Source: Dolomedes plantarius
Lineage: Eukaryota; Arthropoda; Arachnida; Araneae; Dolomedidae
Direction of reading: 5' to 3'
Length of the DNA stretch: 64,000 nt
NCBI GenBank assembly: GCA_907164885.2
Contig: OU015491.1
Span: 116,402,288 to 116,466,287 of the forward strand
Shown: positions 38,301-53,300 of the stretch, in pieces
Position numbering within the stretch: the first letter of the stretch is position 1
Layout of the letters: the number at the start of each line of letters is the position of its first letter
The notes under the pieces: generated by a model
Told to the model about the DNA's origin: nothing
Seen by the model: the letters and a program-made list of their open reading frames with translations, nothing else
The model's database searches: none
Position numbers and translations under genes: made by a program

Positions 38301-41300
38301 ACCCAAATTTTAGCTCATAACTCGATGCAAAAAATCTGCCGAGAGAATGCTCGTATTTCTAAAAACTCTTAAGTTGAGACACTCGTAAGTCGAGGTACCA
38401 CTGTAATAGGAAATATGGTAATTTAATAAGTTAAGTCTAAACTATCAAACAAAGATTACATTGAGTCAGTTTACACATACAAAAACTATATAACTAAAGG
38501 AATTAAAACCTTGAAAAAAAATTAGTAAATAGCAAGGGAAAAAATGAAAAAGAACATTCTTCCAATTCACAGATCAATAAACGGCAAGTAAAAATGTACC
38601 AAACTTTTGTTAGCAATTACGTTTCACTTTCTCTACCACAGAGCACATATCTTTCACTGTTCTTTTATAAAACAAGATGTAAGGATATCGAGCATTATCA
38701 AGCAATGAATTCCCAAATCGCAACTTCAAAACACTCAGCTACTGTAAAAAAACAGATGTCTATTTAGGATAAAAAATTGGCTATTCCTTTAGTCCATATT
38801 CAAAACCATGTTATTTTCACACCATATGTCTAACCTTACCAGAGCATCACTGAGTTTATTATTCATGCTCTACTGCAGATTCCTCAAAGCACTGCACAAG
38901 AACACTAGATAGTTTTCTTTCACTAAGAAGCTGTAATTTTTATATTTTTTTCCCCTTCTATATTTAAAAATAAAGCTTTCCACACAGGCATAAAAGTACC
39001 TCGACTTACGAGTGTCTCAACTTAAGAGTTTTTAGAAATACGAGCATTCTCTCGGCAGATTTTTTGCATCGAGTTATGAGCTAAAATTCGGGTTACGAGC
39101 AAGCTGTCCATGCTAAGAAGATTTAAAAAAAAAAAAAAAAACAACAACCGACTGATTTTCAAATTGAGATCTTTTGTCTAAGGTGAACAAAAACAATAAA
39201 AGCCCACGAAATAACACAGTAACATGAGAGGAAGATAGCTGCACAAAGGAAGACTCACTTATTTTAGCATCCTGAGTTGAGTTTATTACTAAATTTTATT
39301 TAAATACCACTTGTTTCTCTATAACATGTCCATAATTTTATGTATTACTTTTGCAATTACTTATTCTCCTAACACACAAAATATTATCCATTAGAAGTCA
39401 TATGGATCACTAGTAGTGAGGAGGTAGTCAACAAGTTTATTCATCTAATCTTATTTATAAATATTAAAATAAGACAAAAACTGGGTATGAACTAATCAAT
39501 TGCATGTGAGTGATGACTATTTTAGACTGTGGTAGAGAAAGTGGTAATATCTGATAAGTACCAAGATTCAAGCAAAGCAAGCTCTGAATGTTAATGGCAT
39601 GCATTAAAACAAAGCAAAAGTTTTTACATACAGTACCCAAGCAGATAAGTATTACCTCCTTCAGCAGAAAAATAAAACATGAAATATAAAAAAAGAGAAA
39701 GCAAAGGTAAATTTTTTGCAGAAAAGATAACAGAAACAAATAACTATTACATATCACAAATTAACTTTCAGCGGGCATGCCAATTTTTGGAACATCGGCA
39801 GGCACACGTGGCACAAAGTGCAACGTCTCTTTCAACCTTGATTATTCCTTTTGTAATAAACCTTTACTTGTCAAATGAAAAATAATAATTCTGCTTTTTA
39901 TGACAAGATATAAAATGTTGATAACATTGAGATATATTTATAATTAAAGGCCAAAGAACACAGATACAATCGCCTTACTTCAAAACTGTCTGGTTTATTG
40001 GATCTAAGGACAACTTGCGAATTAATTTTTATGTCCAAAAACCTAAAAAACAATAAGATTGTCCATCTTTGTGATATGCGAGATACAGTGTAATAGCTGC
40101 ACATTTGATCAACTACATCAACTCCTGCTTTTGTCGTATTGTAATCCAGTATAATCGCTGATTTACCACAGTTTAATCACGACTAACATTGAAGGGAAAG
40201 GAATACAAGGGTCAGAAAATCAGACCTGCATTAGAAAGGGTGTAGCTATGAATAGAAACTGCTTAGAACATTCAAACCTCACATGTAAAAACAAACGATT
40301 CAAAATTAGGAAAATGTTGCACTTTGTACATGGGTGCGCCCGCTGAAGGGTTAAAGGAAATAACATTGTCACACACCAAGAAGTTTACACATATTTATCT
40401 TTTAAATTCACATCAGATGAAATTAGTAGAAAAGGATGAATACACAACAAATAATATTTTCAATAAAGCAAAGAGTTTTTATTTTTTAAACCTACAGCAA
40501 TAATAAAGTCAGTTGCATTACTTTTTGCTTAATAACAACAGTTAATGCTGTGATACTTATTCTTCTGTATCAAATCCATTCTTCTTTCATGAGTACATAA
40601 TTAAAAGTAAAATGTGCAATCAATTTTACATATTAAGATTTTTTTCAACAATTACATAACTTGAGGTTTTTGAATGTGTTACACCCTAACTTTCATAAAT
40701 TAATTTTTAATAGCTAGCTATACAAAAAATAAATTGTTTTGTAAAAGATACATTATTTTATGAATAAATTATGTAAACCTGAACTCTAAAACATTACATA
40801 AACAGCAATATTTACAAAATTAGCTAGGAGCACACGAAAATTTCTAGTACAGAATATTTCCTTGAATGTTATTACTGAAACTTTAAGAAATGATACACTC
40901 ACTATAATCCTATTACTATCCAAATCTAATAAATATTAAGAAACAGATAATTTATAAATTGAGCTAAATTGTCTGTTTCTTAATAGTTACTACATTTAGA
41001 CAGCAGAGATTATACAAGTGTTAAGCACTATTTTTCACATGACTAAAATTACATTATCAAAGAAACTGCTTATTTTGAGAATATCTTATGAATTTAGTTT
41101 TTAAAAATGCCTATTATTTATATTGAAGAGTAAGAACTAGGTCCTTTTTTATAAACAAATAACTCATGTCTGATATTTAGTATACCTGCCATCAATTTGA
41201 AAATCAGTTAGCAATGATGTTTGATCTTAGATAGTCTCATTATAATTTGAGGGTTTTAAAATAACAAACTTACAACTCTTAACTCTAATATCATCATTTA

Positions 41301-44300
41301 TATTTAAAATTGCATATTAAGCTATATAATTAAGGATAAAATATTATTAGTATATACCCCAATAAAATTTTTGGCTCATTCCCAATACACGGTGCCGCGG
41401 CTTGGCGATACTTTTTTTAGATTTTTGCCAATTTGGCGATGAAATGCCAAATGTGGTTTGTGTTTGTTTTATGCTTTTAAGGTAACCATTTATTGCTCCC
41501 GATTTGAATAAGATGGCGATATTTTTTGGCAATGTTTTTTAGATTTTTGCCAAATTTTTAGATTTTTGACGATAAAATGCCAAATGTGGTTTCTGTTTGT
41601 TAAATGCTTTTAAGCCCGTTTAAGTTTGCTGTATATATCACTTCCTCTTTGAATAATTAATGGCCAATCAGGGCCTGTGTTTTACCGGTAGACCTGTTTA
41701 ATCTGGATTTTTAAACCGCGCCTGTTTCAAAGAAATTAATCCGTTGAAAATCCTTTTTGGGATTTGCAGTTCCATCGCTCGGACGTACATTTCTTTGCTA
41801 GGTATGGCTTCTTTTGTGAATGAGAGAGTGAATTTGGATTTCGTTAGGGATATTCAAAAAGCGGGTAAGAGAACTGTAATTGAATATTGTATGTATATTG
41901 GGTTAATCGCTAATGTTTATTATTGTCCAAATTTTAATTTACCCATGACTTTAACTGAAAGAAAAGACGTTAATGATGGGTTTTCTTGGGTTTGTCGTGT
42001 TCGGGATGGTGGGGAGGAACATCACGTTAAAAGATCGATTAGATGTGGTTCCTGAGTAAATTGGATTTAATTACGATTTTAAAATTAACTTATTTATGGG
42101 TAAAAAAAAACGCCGTGTTCTTGGATTACAGACGAATTGGATGAATCCGAAAGTGAATAACCGGTAAGTGGTTTTTTTTTTTTAATTTTAACATAAATGA
42201 AATAATATAAATGACAACATGCAGAACTTTCATTTTTTTTACTTGCTGATATATTTAACCAAGATGTATTTTACATTTGTTTAAATGAATTATTTGCAAT
42301 ATACTGATTTTTTTAGCGGGGGGTTGGGAGGGGCGGCAGCCCCCCCACACACAACAAATTTCTCATCATTTTTTGTATTTTAGTATTTTTGTGCTTTTTC
42401 TGTGGTTGTATAGTTTAAAAAATGCGTAATTTTGGGACTTTTCGGACTTTCCCGTTCCAAAAACACGCGTTCTGCTTGGGCGACAAAAATTTAAAAAAAT
42501 AAAATCGACTATTTAAATGAATTATTTGCAATATACTGACTTTTTTTTTAGCGGGGGTTGGGGGGGCGGCAGCCCCCCCACACATAATAAATTTCTCATT
42601 ATTTATCAGCTTTCATTTTTTGTATTTGTGTGTTTTTGTGCTTTAGTGTGGTTGTACAGTTTAAAAAATGCATAGTTTTGGGACTTTTCGGACTTTCCCG
42701 TTCCAAAAATACGCGTTCGGCTTGGGCGACAAAAAATTTAAAAAAATAAAATCGACTGCCCTTATTTAACTTCATTTTTTCATTTTCTGTATAAATTTTC
42801 AATGAAAGTTCTGCATGTTGTCATTTATATTATTTCACTGCATTGGAACCGCCATCTTGGTTCCGTCTCCCGTCGCCAAATTGGCGACGGGAGACGGAAC
42901 CAAGATGGCGGTTCCAATGCAGTGAAATACAAGGGGCACCGTGTATTGGGAATTAACCGAATTTTTAATATTAAAATATGTTAAAGAGGTGCAAAAATCA
43001 AATGGCTAAATTTAATTTTAAAAAAATAAAAATAAGTGCAGAATTATTTAAAATTTACATACGTAGATGTGTTCCTTAGCTCAGCTATGTATTCAAAATT
43101 TGGCGTCAGTTTCCCATCACTAGCTATAATAGCCTATAAATATATTGATAAAAGAATGGTAAGAGAATTGTTTTAAATTCAAAATAAGATCAAATATTTG
43201 TAAATAACTCACATACCCCATGGACAGTAGGATGGAAGTTATGTTCTTCTAAAGGTTTCGTAGCATCAGATGATAACTGAAATGAGAAAACTTATGTAAT
43301 ATCACATAAAATACTTTTAAAATAGCATTCAGTGTCTAACACTCACTATGAAAGAATCCACAAATAAAACATTCAAATGACATTCTTGAAGAGGTTATTA
43401 TGAAAAAAATACATACAATGCTACTCATGAAAGGATATAATAAGTCTCCAAAAGAGTCTGTAGCTTCTAGAGGTAACTGAGTAGGCATGTTATCAATAGA
43501 ACATACCAAGACACCAGGTCCTGCAAAACTAGAATTAAAAACAAATTGGAGATAAGATCAATCATGAAAATGGGCATATAAAAAAGTAAAACATCTAAAT
43601 AATTTCTTGAAGTAATATTTAAAATGAAAACAATATTTCACTTTACATTTTAAAAGATTTAATCCACACTACAGCTTTAAGAACACTTCTGTCATGTTTT
43701 GTAACTCAATCTAAATGCTATTGCTGCACAATATTGATTGAATTACCTAATCAGTATAGAAAGAAAAGGGGTTTTGAAAAACTTTAGTTTACAGACCACT
43801 TGGGGATCTACCACATAATAGCAATTGGTCTACAAGTCTTAATTCAACCAGAATCTCTTTAATGTTTGATTATGAACCCATTTTAAGAGCAGAAAAAGAA
43901 TTTGAAACAAAAAAATTTAAATGGGATCAGTTTCTAGAGCTACCATGAGTTATGCTTTTCAGATAGTGTTTACAAACAAAATAAAGAAAAGCACAGTTAA
44001 AATAATATCTTATATGATAAACTCGTCTATGACAGTTTTTTTTTTTCTTTTGGACCTGTGAAAAAAGAAGTCCTTAATTTTAATGTAAATGGGGATTAAG
44101 TATAATATTCCTTACGGTGATCGTCTCCTGTACAGTTATATATTCCTAAGCGAGTTATATTGGCACTAAGACTTTGTTATAGTTATGATTTGACTTTGTT
44201 ATAGTTATGATTTGATAAATAAACAATATCAGTAGACAAAAGAGCATGTATTATCAAATTAACACTTTTGCAAAGTGCTTTTCACATAATCACCTGTTTC

Positions 44301-47300
44301 CCACCCGCAAATTTCCTTTCTTTCAGATTTTGCTAATATTTATTTGCAGATTGTACTGCAGGATGAGTTAACAGAGAAAAAAATAAAAGTAGCTTTGCTT
44401 CAAGAGAAATGAGAAATTTAATGTTACTAATATAGGAATAAAGCAAGAACTTTCCAAGAAATATGGATACAAAACGCTCCCAAAATGAAAAAAAAAAGTG
44501 AAAATCTTAAAGACAATGGTTGATTTATTAAATATTTCCTATGGTGAAATCTCACCAAAGAATGGTTTACAGTTGACTTGTAGGTGTACTATCATCAATT
44601 TAAGCTACACACAGAAAGCCAAAAAAAAAAAATCCAGTAAATATAGAATAATGTTGCTATAGATGCATTTAGAGAGCAGTAAAATTGAATTTATGAGATA
44701 AAGTATTGTACAGTTTATGACTCCATACAGCACACTAATGAGAAGTATAAGTATACTTTAAATCTTATAAACTTGTCATATAAACTTAAGAGCCTGCTAA
44801 ACATTGTGCATGTGATATATCACATTATATATGCAAGTACACTGTATTGTCTCTCTACTTGGTGTGCATGTGAATACACAATGCAAATTTGCTGGTAATT
44901 TTTTATTTATAAATCATTGTGGCAGTATAGTTTATAAAAGTATGAGATTTGAAGGCTAACAAATATTTGAAAATAAAAAAAGTATCTTTCATAAAGTTCT
45001 TTGATCCAAAATATCACAAAATCAAGTAAGGTAAATCATGGCAAGTATGGGCTAAAACTTACCAACTTTGACTTTGAATGACTGCATAAAATTGGTTTTA
45101 ACAGCTAGAAATGTGAAAGTTTTTTCAGATTAGACACAAAAACCTCCTTGTTCAAAAGATGAATTGAAAGGATTTTGATTCAAGAATATCAAATTTTCAG
45201 ATCCAAAAAAATATTTGTAAGATCTAAGATACACATTTGCATTGCAAAAATGGGGTAGGTGCAAATCTAGACTTTATTTCCTATTTTTTTCTTTCTACAA
45301 TGACTTTTGAGTAGGTGTGAAGTTTCAGTAATGCAAGTAAAATAAATGTGAAACTTTATAACCATCCCTGGGTGTTATGCTTAGCACTAACACACTTGCT
45401 TATCATGTGAAAGAATGTCTTTTACTGTTCTTTCTTCCAGATGGCAGTACTGTTGTTGTTGTTGCTGCTGATCCCTGTCACCCAGCAGAGCTAGATCAGG
45501 TCTATAATACCTCACACTCTCAAGAAGTTAATGACCAAGAATGGCCATTCCAGAAGATCTTCCTTTTCAAGACTCAAGCACACTAGGATATGATCCGGAG
45601 TGGCTTGGCCATTGGAACATTTGGTACAAGTTGGAAAACTTTCTTCTTGTTAGTATAAGTCAATGTTCTCAGGTGGCCACTACGAAAGCAGGTTAGATGG
45701 CAGTACTAAAAGACCTTATAAGTTATGTCGACAATTTGCACTTGTCCTGACCCACCTTACATAATTCCTATTTAGGTCTTCCATTCAATCTAACGGATTT
45801 CTACAGGTTTTTATTATTATTTATTTAGGGGGAGGGGCAAACTGTTTCAAAATTTTGAAGTTTTCTCTTTAAAAAAATTTTTTTTTTATCATTTATAAGA
45901 AATTGAAATTTAAGTTATATATATATATATACACTGGGATGTTAAGGACTGTTCAGACACTCACTTACCTTTCACTGTTTTTATGTTGATCAGCATCATA
46001 GAGACAAAACGGAGTGTCGATGGTTGTACACTCAGTCATGAATTCAATAGAACCACCAGGATCAGCACTAATATCACAAATAGCCAAAAGCCTATGAGGA
46101 AGATATGGTGAACCTTCACTCGTAGGTAACCATGGAGTATAACTGGGTCTCAATAAATGTTTAGCATCAGGAATTGTTAATAATTTAGGGGAATTAACAG
46201 CCCAATATATGCCATTTATTATCACAGAAGCATATGGGGCAATCTAAAAAAAAGGATGACTTTCATTATTAAATAAAGAATTTAAATGCAATATAAAGAA
46301 TAAAAAACACTGTTTAAAAGATTATGATATTGTAAATCTTAATATTAACAGTTACATTTTATTCTGCATTCACATCTCTCAGAATCTGAAAAACAGCAGT
46401 TGGAAATTCTACAATTAAAAGTATTTTCAGAGATCAAATGATGCTCTGAAATAAAATAAAAAAAAATAAAAAATAAACTTCCAAAAATTAAATTATTTGA
46501 ATAGAAGAATTCTCACCAACAAAGAGGTGAAACTATGACAAATCTAGAACCTATATTTAGCAACTGTTGACATACCTGTGATGTATTTCAAAGCAAAAGT
46601 AATAAACGTCCAAATGATAGTACAACATATATGTGAAGTTTTAATTGCCGCTCATAAGATAAAAGTATAATCACTTGCATGTTTCACATTTATATTTTCT
46701 AGACTGTGCAGTCAAAATTCGACCAATCCTATAATTGTGACCAGTGTGATTCACCACAAGGTCACCTGTACAGAACAACTATCTCTGCTTCTAGGGATGT
46801 TAAAATAGCATAACATTAAATCCAAGCAGAGATTGCCAACATTGATGCTTACATATATCAAGGATATTTTGATATGAAGTTTAGTAGTAATTTGGGAATA
46901 GAAAAATTAATTTAACAGGCTCTATGGTGATTGATAACAAATTTGATTAGTCGCAGGTTTTTGGCAAAAATTCATTTAGTTTGGAGAAATTAACTTATTT
47001 TTGTTATCTTAGATCAAAATCAGTCAGCATTCTCAAATTATAATCATTGTGTTATTTTCTTTCCCTGCATCCAAGTCTTTTACTATTCTGCACTAGATAA
47101 TAGCTTTGTTGCATTTATACCTATAATTACACTATAAACTTAAACTAATGAAACAATGATCATTTAGAATATAGCACAATATTAAAAAAACAAGTCTAAG
47201 GTCTAGAGTCATCACTTACCTCATTTTTTTAACATGTATCATCAATGTTTACAAATTGAAATTAGTCTTTTCAATCTTTCTACAAGTATTTTAACAATAA

Positions 47301-50300
47301 TAGATAAAACTTTAAAATGTAAAATACAACACAAAGCTTTCTTATAAATATTTAAGGCTACCTCATCTTTAGAGTGGCATTTTTTGTCACTTTGCACATT
47401 TTTTCTTAAATACAACAAAAGAGACCAAAACAGATGTTCTGGATGTACCAAATTAAATTCTGGTTTTATATTTATTTTAACCATCCCTTAAATATCGTTT
47501 AAAGACAGTAAAAATGGCTTCAAAAAATATTTTGAAACTTAGTGGTTCGGTAACATATGAGAAATTGTGCAGAGGCATTTCTTTACAACACTAGTCATGA
47601 ATAATTATAAACAAAATATGAACTTACATTTTTAGCAAAATTTGAATAATAGCGTTCAGGGTGCAATTCATATTCTTCAGCATCAAACCCTCCACCATCT
47701 TTTCTTCTAATATGATCATCTCTACTCACAACAGCACCATAAACTTTATTCATAGCTGAAGAAAATTGAATAATTAATATTTTTTTTAACATAAACACAG
47801 CTAACTACAAAGATGCTGATAAAACATTTATCATATATATCATTAACACAAATATTTAATTTAATGGAATACAACTTGCTTTACTTCATGGTATATATAT
47901 GGTTAAAAAAAATTAAATGAACTTATAACTTAATATTTTTTAAAATTTGTTTCCTTTTTAAAATTTCTGTTTCCCTTTCTCTCACACACACGCACATATG
48001 TATTTTTACTTACACATACACACACATACATTTGTTGAATATCTGAGGTCCATGACTTGCACTATCTCATTACCCTCTAAACTCCAGTATAAAAAAGCAT
48101 AAGTTTATTTTTCATTAATAAATTGATAGTAATAACCTTTATATTTATTGAAAGTACATATTCTTTCGAAACTACAATTAAAAATTCATGAAAACTAGTA
48201 TTTTAATATTTTACTATAATATTTTATTTGTAAATGAACTCAATTTTTCGAACTTTTTTTGTGAACTTGAGTCATAACATTTTCACTAAAAGTTTTCTTG
48301 TATTTTTCGAATTAAAAAGAATTTGTTTCTCTACTGACACAACAATCTTGTAGATAAATTATAACAGTAATATATTTTAACCAACTATGTCAAAGTTACC
48401 ATTAAATGAAATTTTGTCCCTGAAAAATGCAGTCTTTAATCTTAAAGATTTTATCTTAAATTTTTTTACTTAAATTACATGCATAGCTTTTGGGCCTGTA
48501 AATAAGGGAATCAAATTAATTTACACATATTTTTATAAACAAACTATATTAATATTTTGTAAACAAACCGGCAGGTTTGTGTAACTGCTCTAAGAAATGT
48601 TAAAAACAGCACTAACAAAATTAACATTTAAGTGTCAAATAATACAAATAAAACTGTAAAAAGCTTCCTAAAAAGATAACCAATAATTCAGGTAGATTTA
48701 GAGTAATTTAATGATTATGGGCTCTCAAAAATACCACTTTAATAATTAATGTAATATATAAATGTAAAAATTAACGGCAATAACAGTGAATGTGTTTGAT
48801 GTTTCGCAGAATCAAGTAAAACTGCATATGTGTTACTACCCAGCACAATTGTCATACATATTACAAAATGATATTCTTATGGTAACATTAAATTTTGAAA
48901 TAACATTTAAAAGGACAAATATTACAAATTTTAACAGCAATCATACACACTTAATTAGGTGGGGAAAATCACATTTTTGAAGTTCTGTAATAGCAAAATA
49001 ATTTCATTTTAAATATGTCCAGATTTTAGTATTATTCTTCGCTCCTTCACTTCACACATAATTTTTATAGAAATATATTTTTTCTATCCCAATGTAGAAG
49101 TATAATAAACAATATATTTTAAAATTTACTTGAAAACTCTCAGATATTCAAAAGAAAATTTTATTATAGCTTTAAGAAATCTTGCATATAATATGGATAA
49201 GAAATGAACAAGGACTTGCTGACAAACATATGAAAGGAGATAAATGCAAACTTACATCCATGTTCAGCTACTTGTGGTAAATCTGTAGGATTAACATATT
49301 CATAAGGAAGCTCTTGAAAGACATCTTGGGCTCCCTAATAAAATAAGAAACTGAATAGCTGATGAATTTTGATAAACATGAAAGAACATTCTCATAGGCA
49401 GTATATATGCTTTTAAAAATTAGTAGATAATGCCATCACACACACACACAGCAGACAATAACTTCAATAATTGAATTTTATTAAAATATACATTATGGTG
49501 AAAGAAAAAAATATACAAGTTGAAAAACATCTTAGTATAAGCAATTCGCAAACAAGACACCTTATATGCAAAGCTATAAATTTTGCAAATGATAGGAATT
49601 TAGTGGATGATTAAACAAAGCAGAATTAAATGTATTATATATATTCTCGCATTGCATTGCAATCATGCTCAAATTTTATTGTAAATAATAAATTAACAAT
49701 AATCATTAACAGTCAAAGTTTAATAAATATTTTTTGAAAAGTTATGAGTTAAAATTCCAGCAAGAGATTATCACATGCAATACATAAATATAGATTAATG
49801 GATTGTACCTGAGATACATTGCCAGATCCAGTGAAGACAAAAGTCAGAGGACCAATAGATCGAGGCATCATACCCAGAGCAATTTCATAACCAGCATCCC
49901 TCACAGTTTGTCTCGCCATACCACTATTCCTATAGTTATGAGCTGGTCCAACATGCTATAAAAAGACATAAAAATCAAATCATAGAAAATATGGCTGCAC
50001 ATTGGTAAAATATAGATAACACTGGTCAGTATCAAATTACCATCTACTAAATAATATCAGATCCTTACAGCTTCAACAATACTAAATTTAAATTCAAAAA
50101 CTAAATAGTATTCTAACATCACATTTTTTAGTAGGATTTTATAATTTAATTTTAAACAAATTAAACAGAACAGCACCTCATTCCTTACAAAAATTTTACT
50201 TCTTGGATAGTAATAATACAACCATAAATTATACCTCGTTTTAAGCAGTACTGATCATAACAAAAGAATATGTCAATCTAAGCTCATTGATGCTGCAATA

Positions 50301-53300
50301 TAATAAAAAAATATAATTTTACCGAAAAAAAAAAATTTGAAAAACTATCTCTAGTTTGTCAAAATCACCCAGATGTGTCTCGTTATATTTATGGAAATGA
50401 AATATTAAAAGAAAAAAGGGTGTCTATGTCACCACATCTGTATAAATCTATACTCTGAACTTTGGGGGAAAGGTGGTAAATTTGTCAGCAAATGCAAGAT
50501 CTATACAACAAAATAGAGTAACTCATATTAGAGAATACTGACAAATTAGATGAAAGGAACTTAGAAATCAATCATTTGTTGCCCAATAGCAAGGTAGCAA
50601 GCGGCCTTGCAATCATGAGAATTACATAACACGGCTAGTTTTTTTTTTTTTCTTTCTCTCTTCAGTAACCATTAATACAAAATAGTGGCCTCTAATCTAC
50701 CTTCTGCATTGATTCCTCCTGACAATAAGTCTCAATGTTTGCCCCAGAATGCCTATCAGAGTGCAATCAGAACTCAAGACCAACATTTTTTTAAATTTGT
50801 TTGAACCAAACACAAAACAACAATAGATTTAGGGAGTCATACCAAGTCATACATAGCTAATTCCAATTCAATGGATAGAGGGCTTGTTCACAGTATCACA
50901 GTTTGCAGAAGAAATGTATTTCCATAAGTAAATGAACAGTCCATAATAGATTAAGTGAGAGTATTTTCAGACAAGCACCAGAGAGGACAGGTTTCAGTTT
51001 TCTTATATTATCTAAACCAGTTTCTTAACTGGTAGTCCAAGAGAACAAGATGTGATACGCGAGGTCAGGAGTGATTTTTTTTAAAAAAAGTTTTCTTCGT
51101 TTCAAAATGACAGTGAATTTAAATGATTTTTTAAATTTAGGGGTAAAAAAATTTTTAGTTTCCAACTTTTTACTCAAATTCTAAAAATTCCTGTATTATT
51201 CTGATGTTTTGGGTATGAGAATCTTTGTTCTTTAAACAGCCATTTTGCTGGATCACAGCCATTTTACAGCTAGTAAAGTAAATGTAAGCTAAAAAATCCC
51301 ATTAATTTTTAAGTTTTCATAGGCTTTTGTGGTTGCCTTTCAGTTTTCTTTTATGTAAAATTTGTTATTGAGTTCATCTTTAACTTTTTGTTAAAGTTGT
51401 TAGTACAAATAATTTGTTTATTCAGAAAATAACTTTTTTTTTGCCTGTAAAAGGATTGGCTCGGAGCACATCCCCATCATTTTTTTCTTCTTGACAGGTG
51501 GTCCTTAATCAACAAAAGGTTAGGAACCACTGATGGGGGACCAATACTTTTTCAAGCTCTTAGCCATTTGAGTCCATTTCAGTCAAAAATTCATACTGTA
51601 ATGTACAAAAAGTACATTACATAAATGTATTTTACATTACTCATGCAAGTACATAAATTATGAAAAATACATCTCTATTTGAAATTGTCTTGAATTGACT
51701 GATTTGATACGTTTATTTGAAAATATAATCAAAATAAACCCTTTAAATTATGCACACATTAACAGAAAATTTTTGAAGTATACTTGCCGATTCTGAAATG
51801 GTCCATCAAATCAAGCAAATGCTTGAGTAAGCTGCTTGAAAAACAACTCTTATCAGTATTATTAAAATATATGAATGTAAATATTCAAAGAAATTCATAA
51901 AATCAGAGAACAAAATATTTGCTAACCATAAAAGGTGTGTGGTGTCCCAGGGCTAAGAGACGAAGACCAAGTCCATGCAAAATGTTGATCATGCCAGCAA
52001 CACCAGCAAATTTTCCAAAAGCAACAACTCTTTGACCTCGGTTATCAACTAGCTTTTCATAGTCAATCAATCTAATATTCTGGGAGGAGGAATTTATTAC
52101 ATGGAAATATCAATTTCAGGCAATATTACATAGAATGGTAATAAATCAATTTTTTAGTAATTAACAACCAATATAATCTCTATTCAAGTAAAATATATAT
52201 AGTATTTATGAGATTTTTATGTTAATATATATAAATTCAATGAACAAAGTACTCTTATTTTTCATGCATTTGAAAATAATTTTATGTATGAAATAATCTC
52301 TTTACCCTTTCAAGTATGCAATCCAGTGCAGGCATATTTGCCTCTTGTGCTTTTATTGTATGAGAAAAAAAACAATATGTTTTATTTGGCAGCAGATGAT
52401 CAATAGGAATCTGTTTTACACCAATGATGACAGGAGATTCACTGATATCTTCTTGAATTATGGCTCCACCATTGGAATATGCCTAAATTAATAATATATG
52501 TAAAAATAGCTAGGCAGAACAAATACATCTCAGAAAAATATTTTTAATTTTTCATTATGAGATATCAAAAACAATAAATCACAATGCATCTGAATTCATA
52601 AGTTTGAAATTATATTAAGTTTGCTATTATATTACGGTTCAAACAAAGTTAAATTTATGCAGAATTAGAATAATTAAAAAAATACAGAAACACTATATTC
52701 TTTAATTATTGATAGTAAAATGTGGATTCCTTCTTTTTGTGTGAATATTTTACAGTATATAATTCAGTTAAAAATTACTACCTCATATACACTTTAAAAC
52801 TGAAATATACCTTTAAATTTTAAATGCCATCACTTTTAATCATTACAACAAAAATTTTTTTTTGCTACTCTGAAAATTTAATATATTTTGTCCAGTGACA
52901 TATTAGCAGTAAAAATTTCAGTTTCATTAACTTTAAATTTTTTACAGTTGGAAGACAAATTTTTGCTTATGGTAGATCATTCATTAGTCATTTAATTTCA
53001 TACAATAAAATATTTCAGTTACTAACTGAAACACATTTGAGCTTATGAATTTTATAAGAAAACTTACTTCATGTTGCATATTTATACAAAAGTGAATATC
53101 ATAAACATTTAGGTGAAGATAAATAATTTTTTTTGTGTGTGATTATTAATTCAAGCTTGAATACAGAGACTAATATCCAAGCTCAAGAACAGCTGTAGTG
53201 TTCAAGCTCACATATTTTTACATCTATGGCATATCATATTGTTGTCTAAGGTTGGCTGAATCCAAAAGTACAGACAACTTATTTTCACAAAGTTTCTTTT

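Larger units (their letters stand above)
41378..42953 (+). mobile_element. Merlin-like DNA transposon, 1.58 kb
   Basis: Inverted ends ATTCCCAATACACGGTGCC and (right) GGCACCGTGTATTGGGAAT are exact for 19 bp. It contains an N-terminal fragment of an ISXO2-like transposase, two internal duplications and a 99-nt perfect palindrome near its right end. I assign Merlin only from the protein. I could not see the 8-9-bp target duplication expected for that superfamily. Confidence 0.65.

Noticed and set aside
41744..42055. Host gene at the Merlin-like ORF
   Set aside because: It lies between exact inverted repeats inside an AASS intron, lacks its catalytic domain and is frameshifted.
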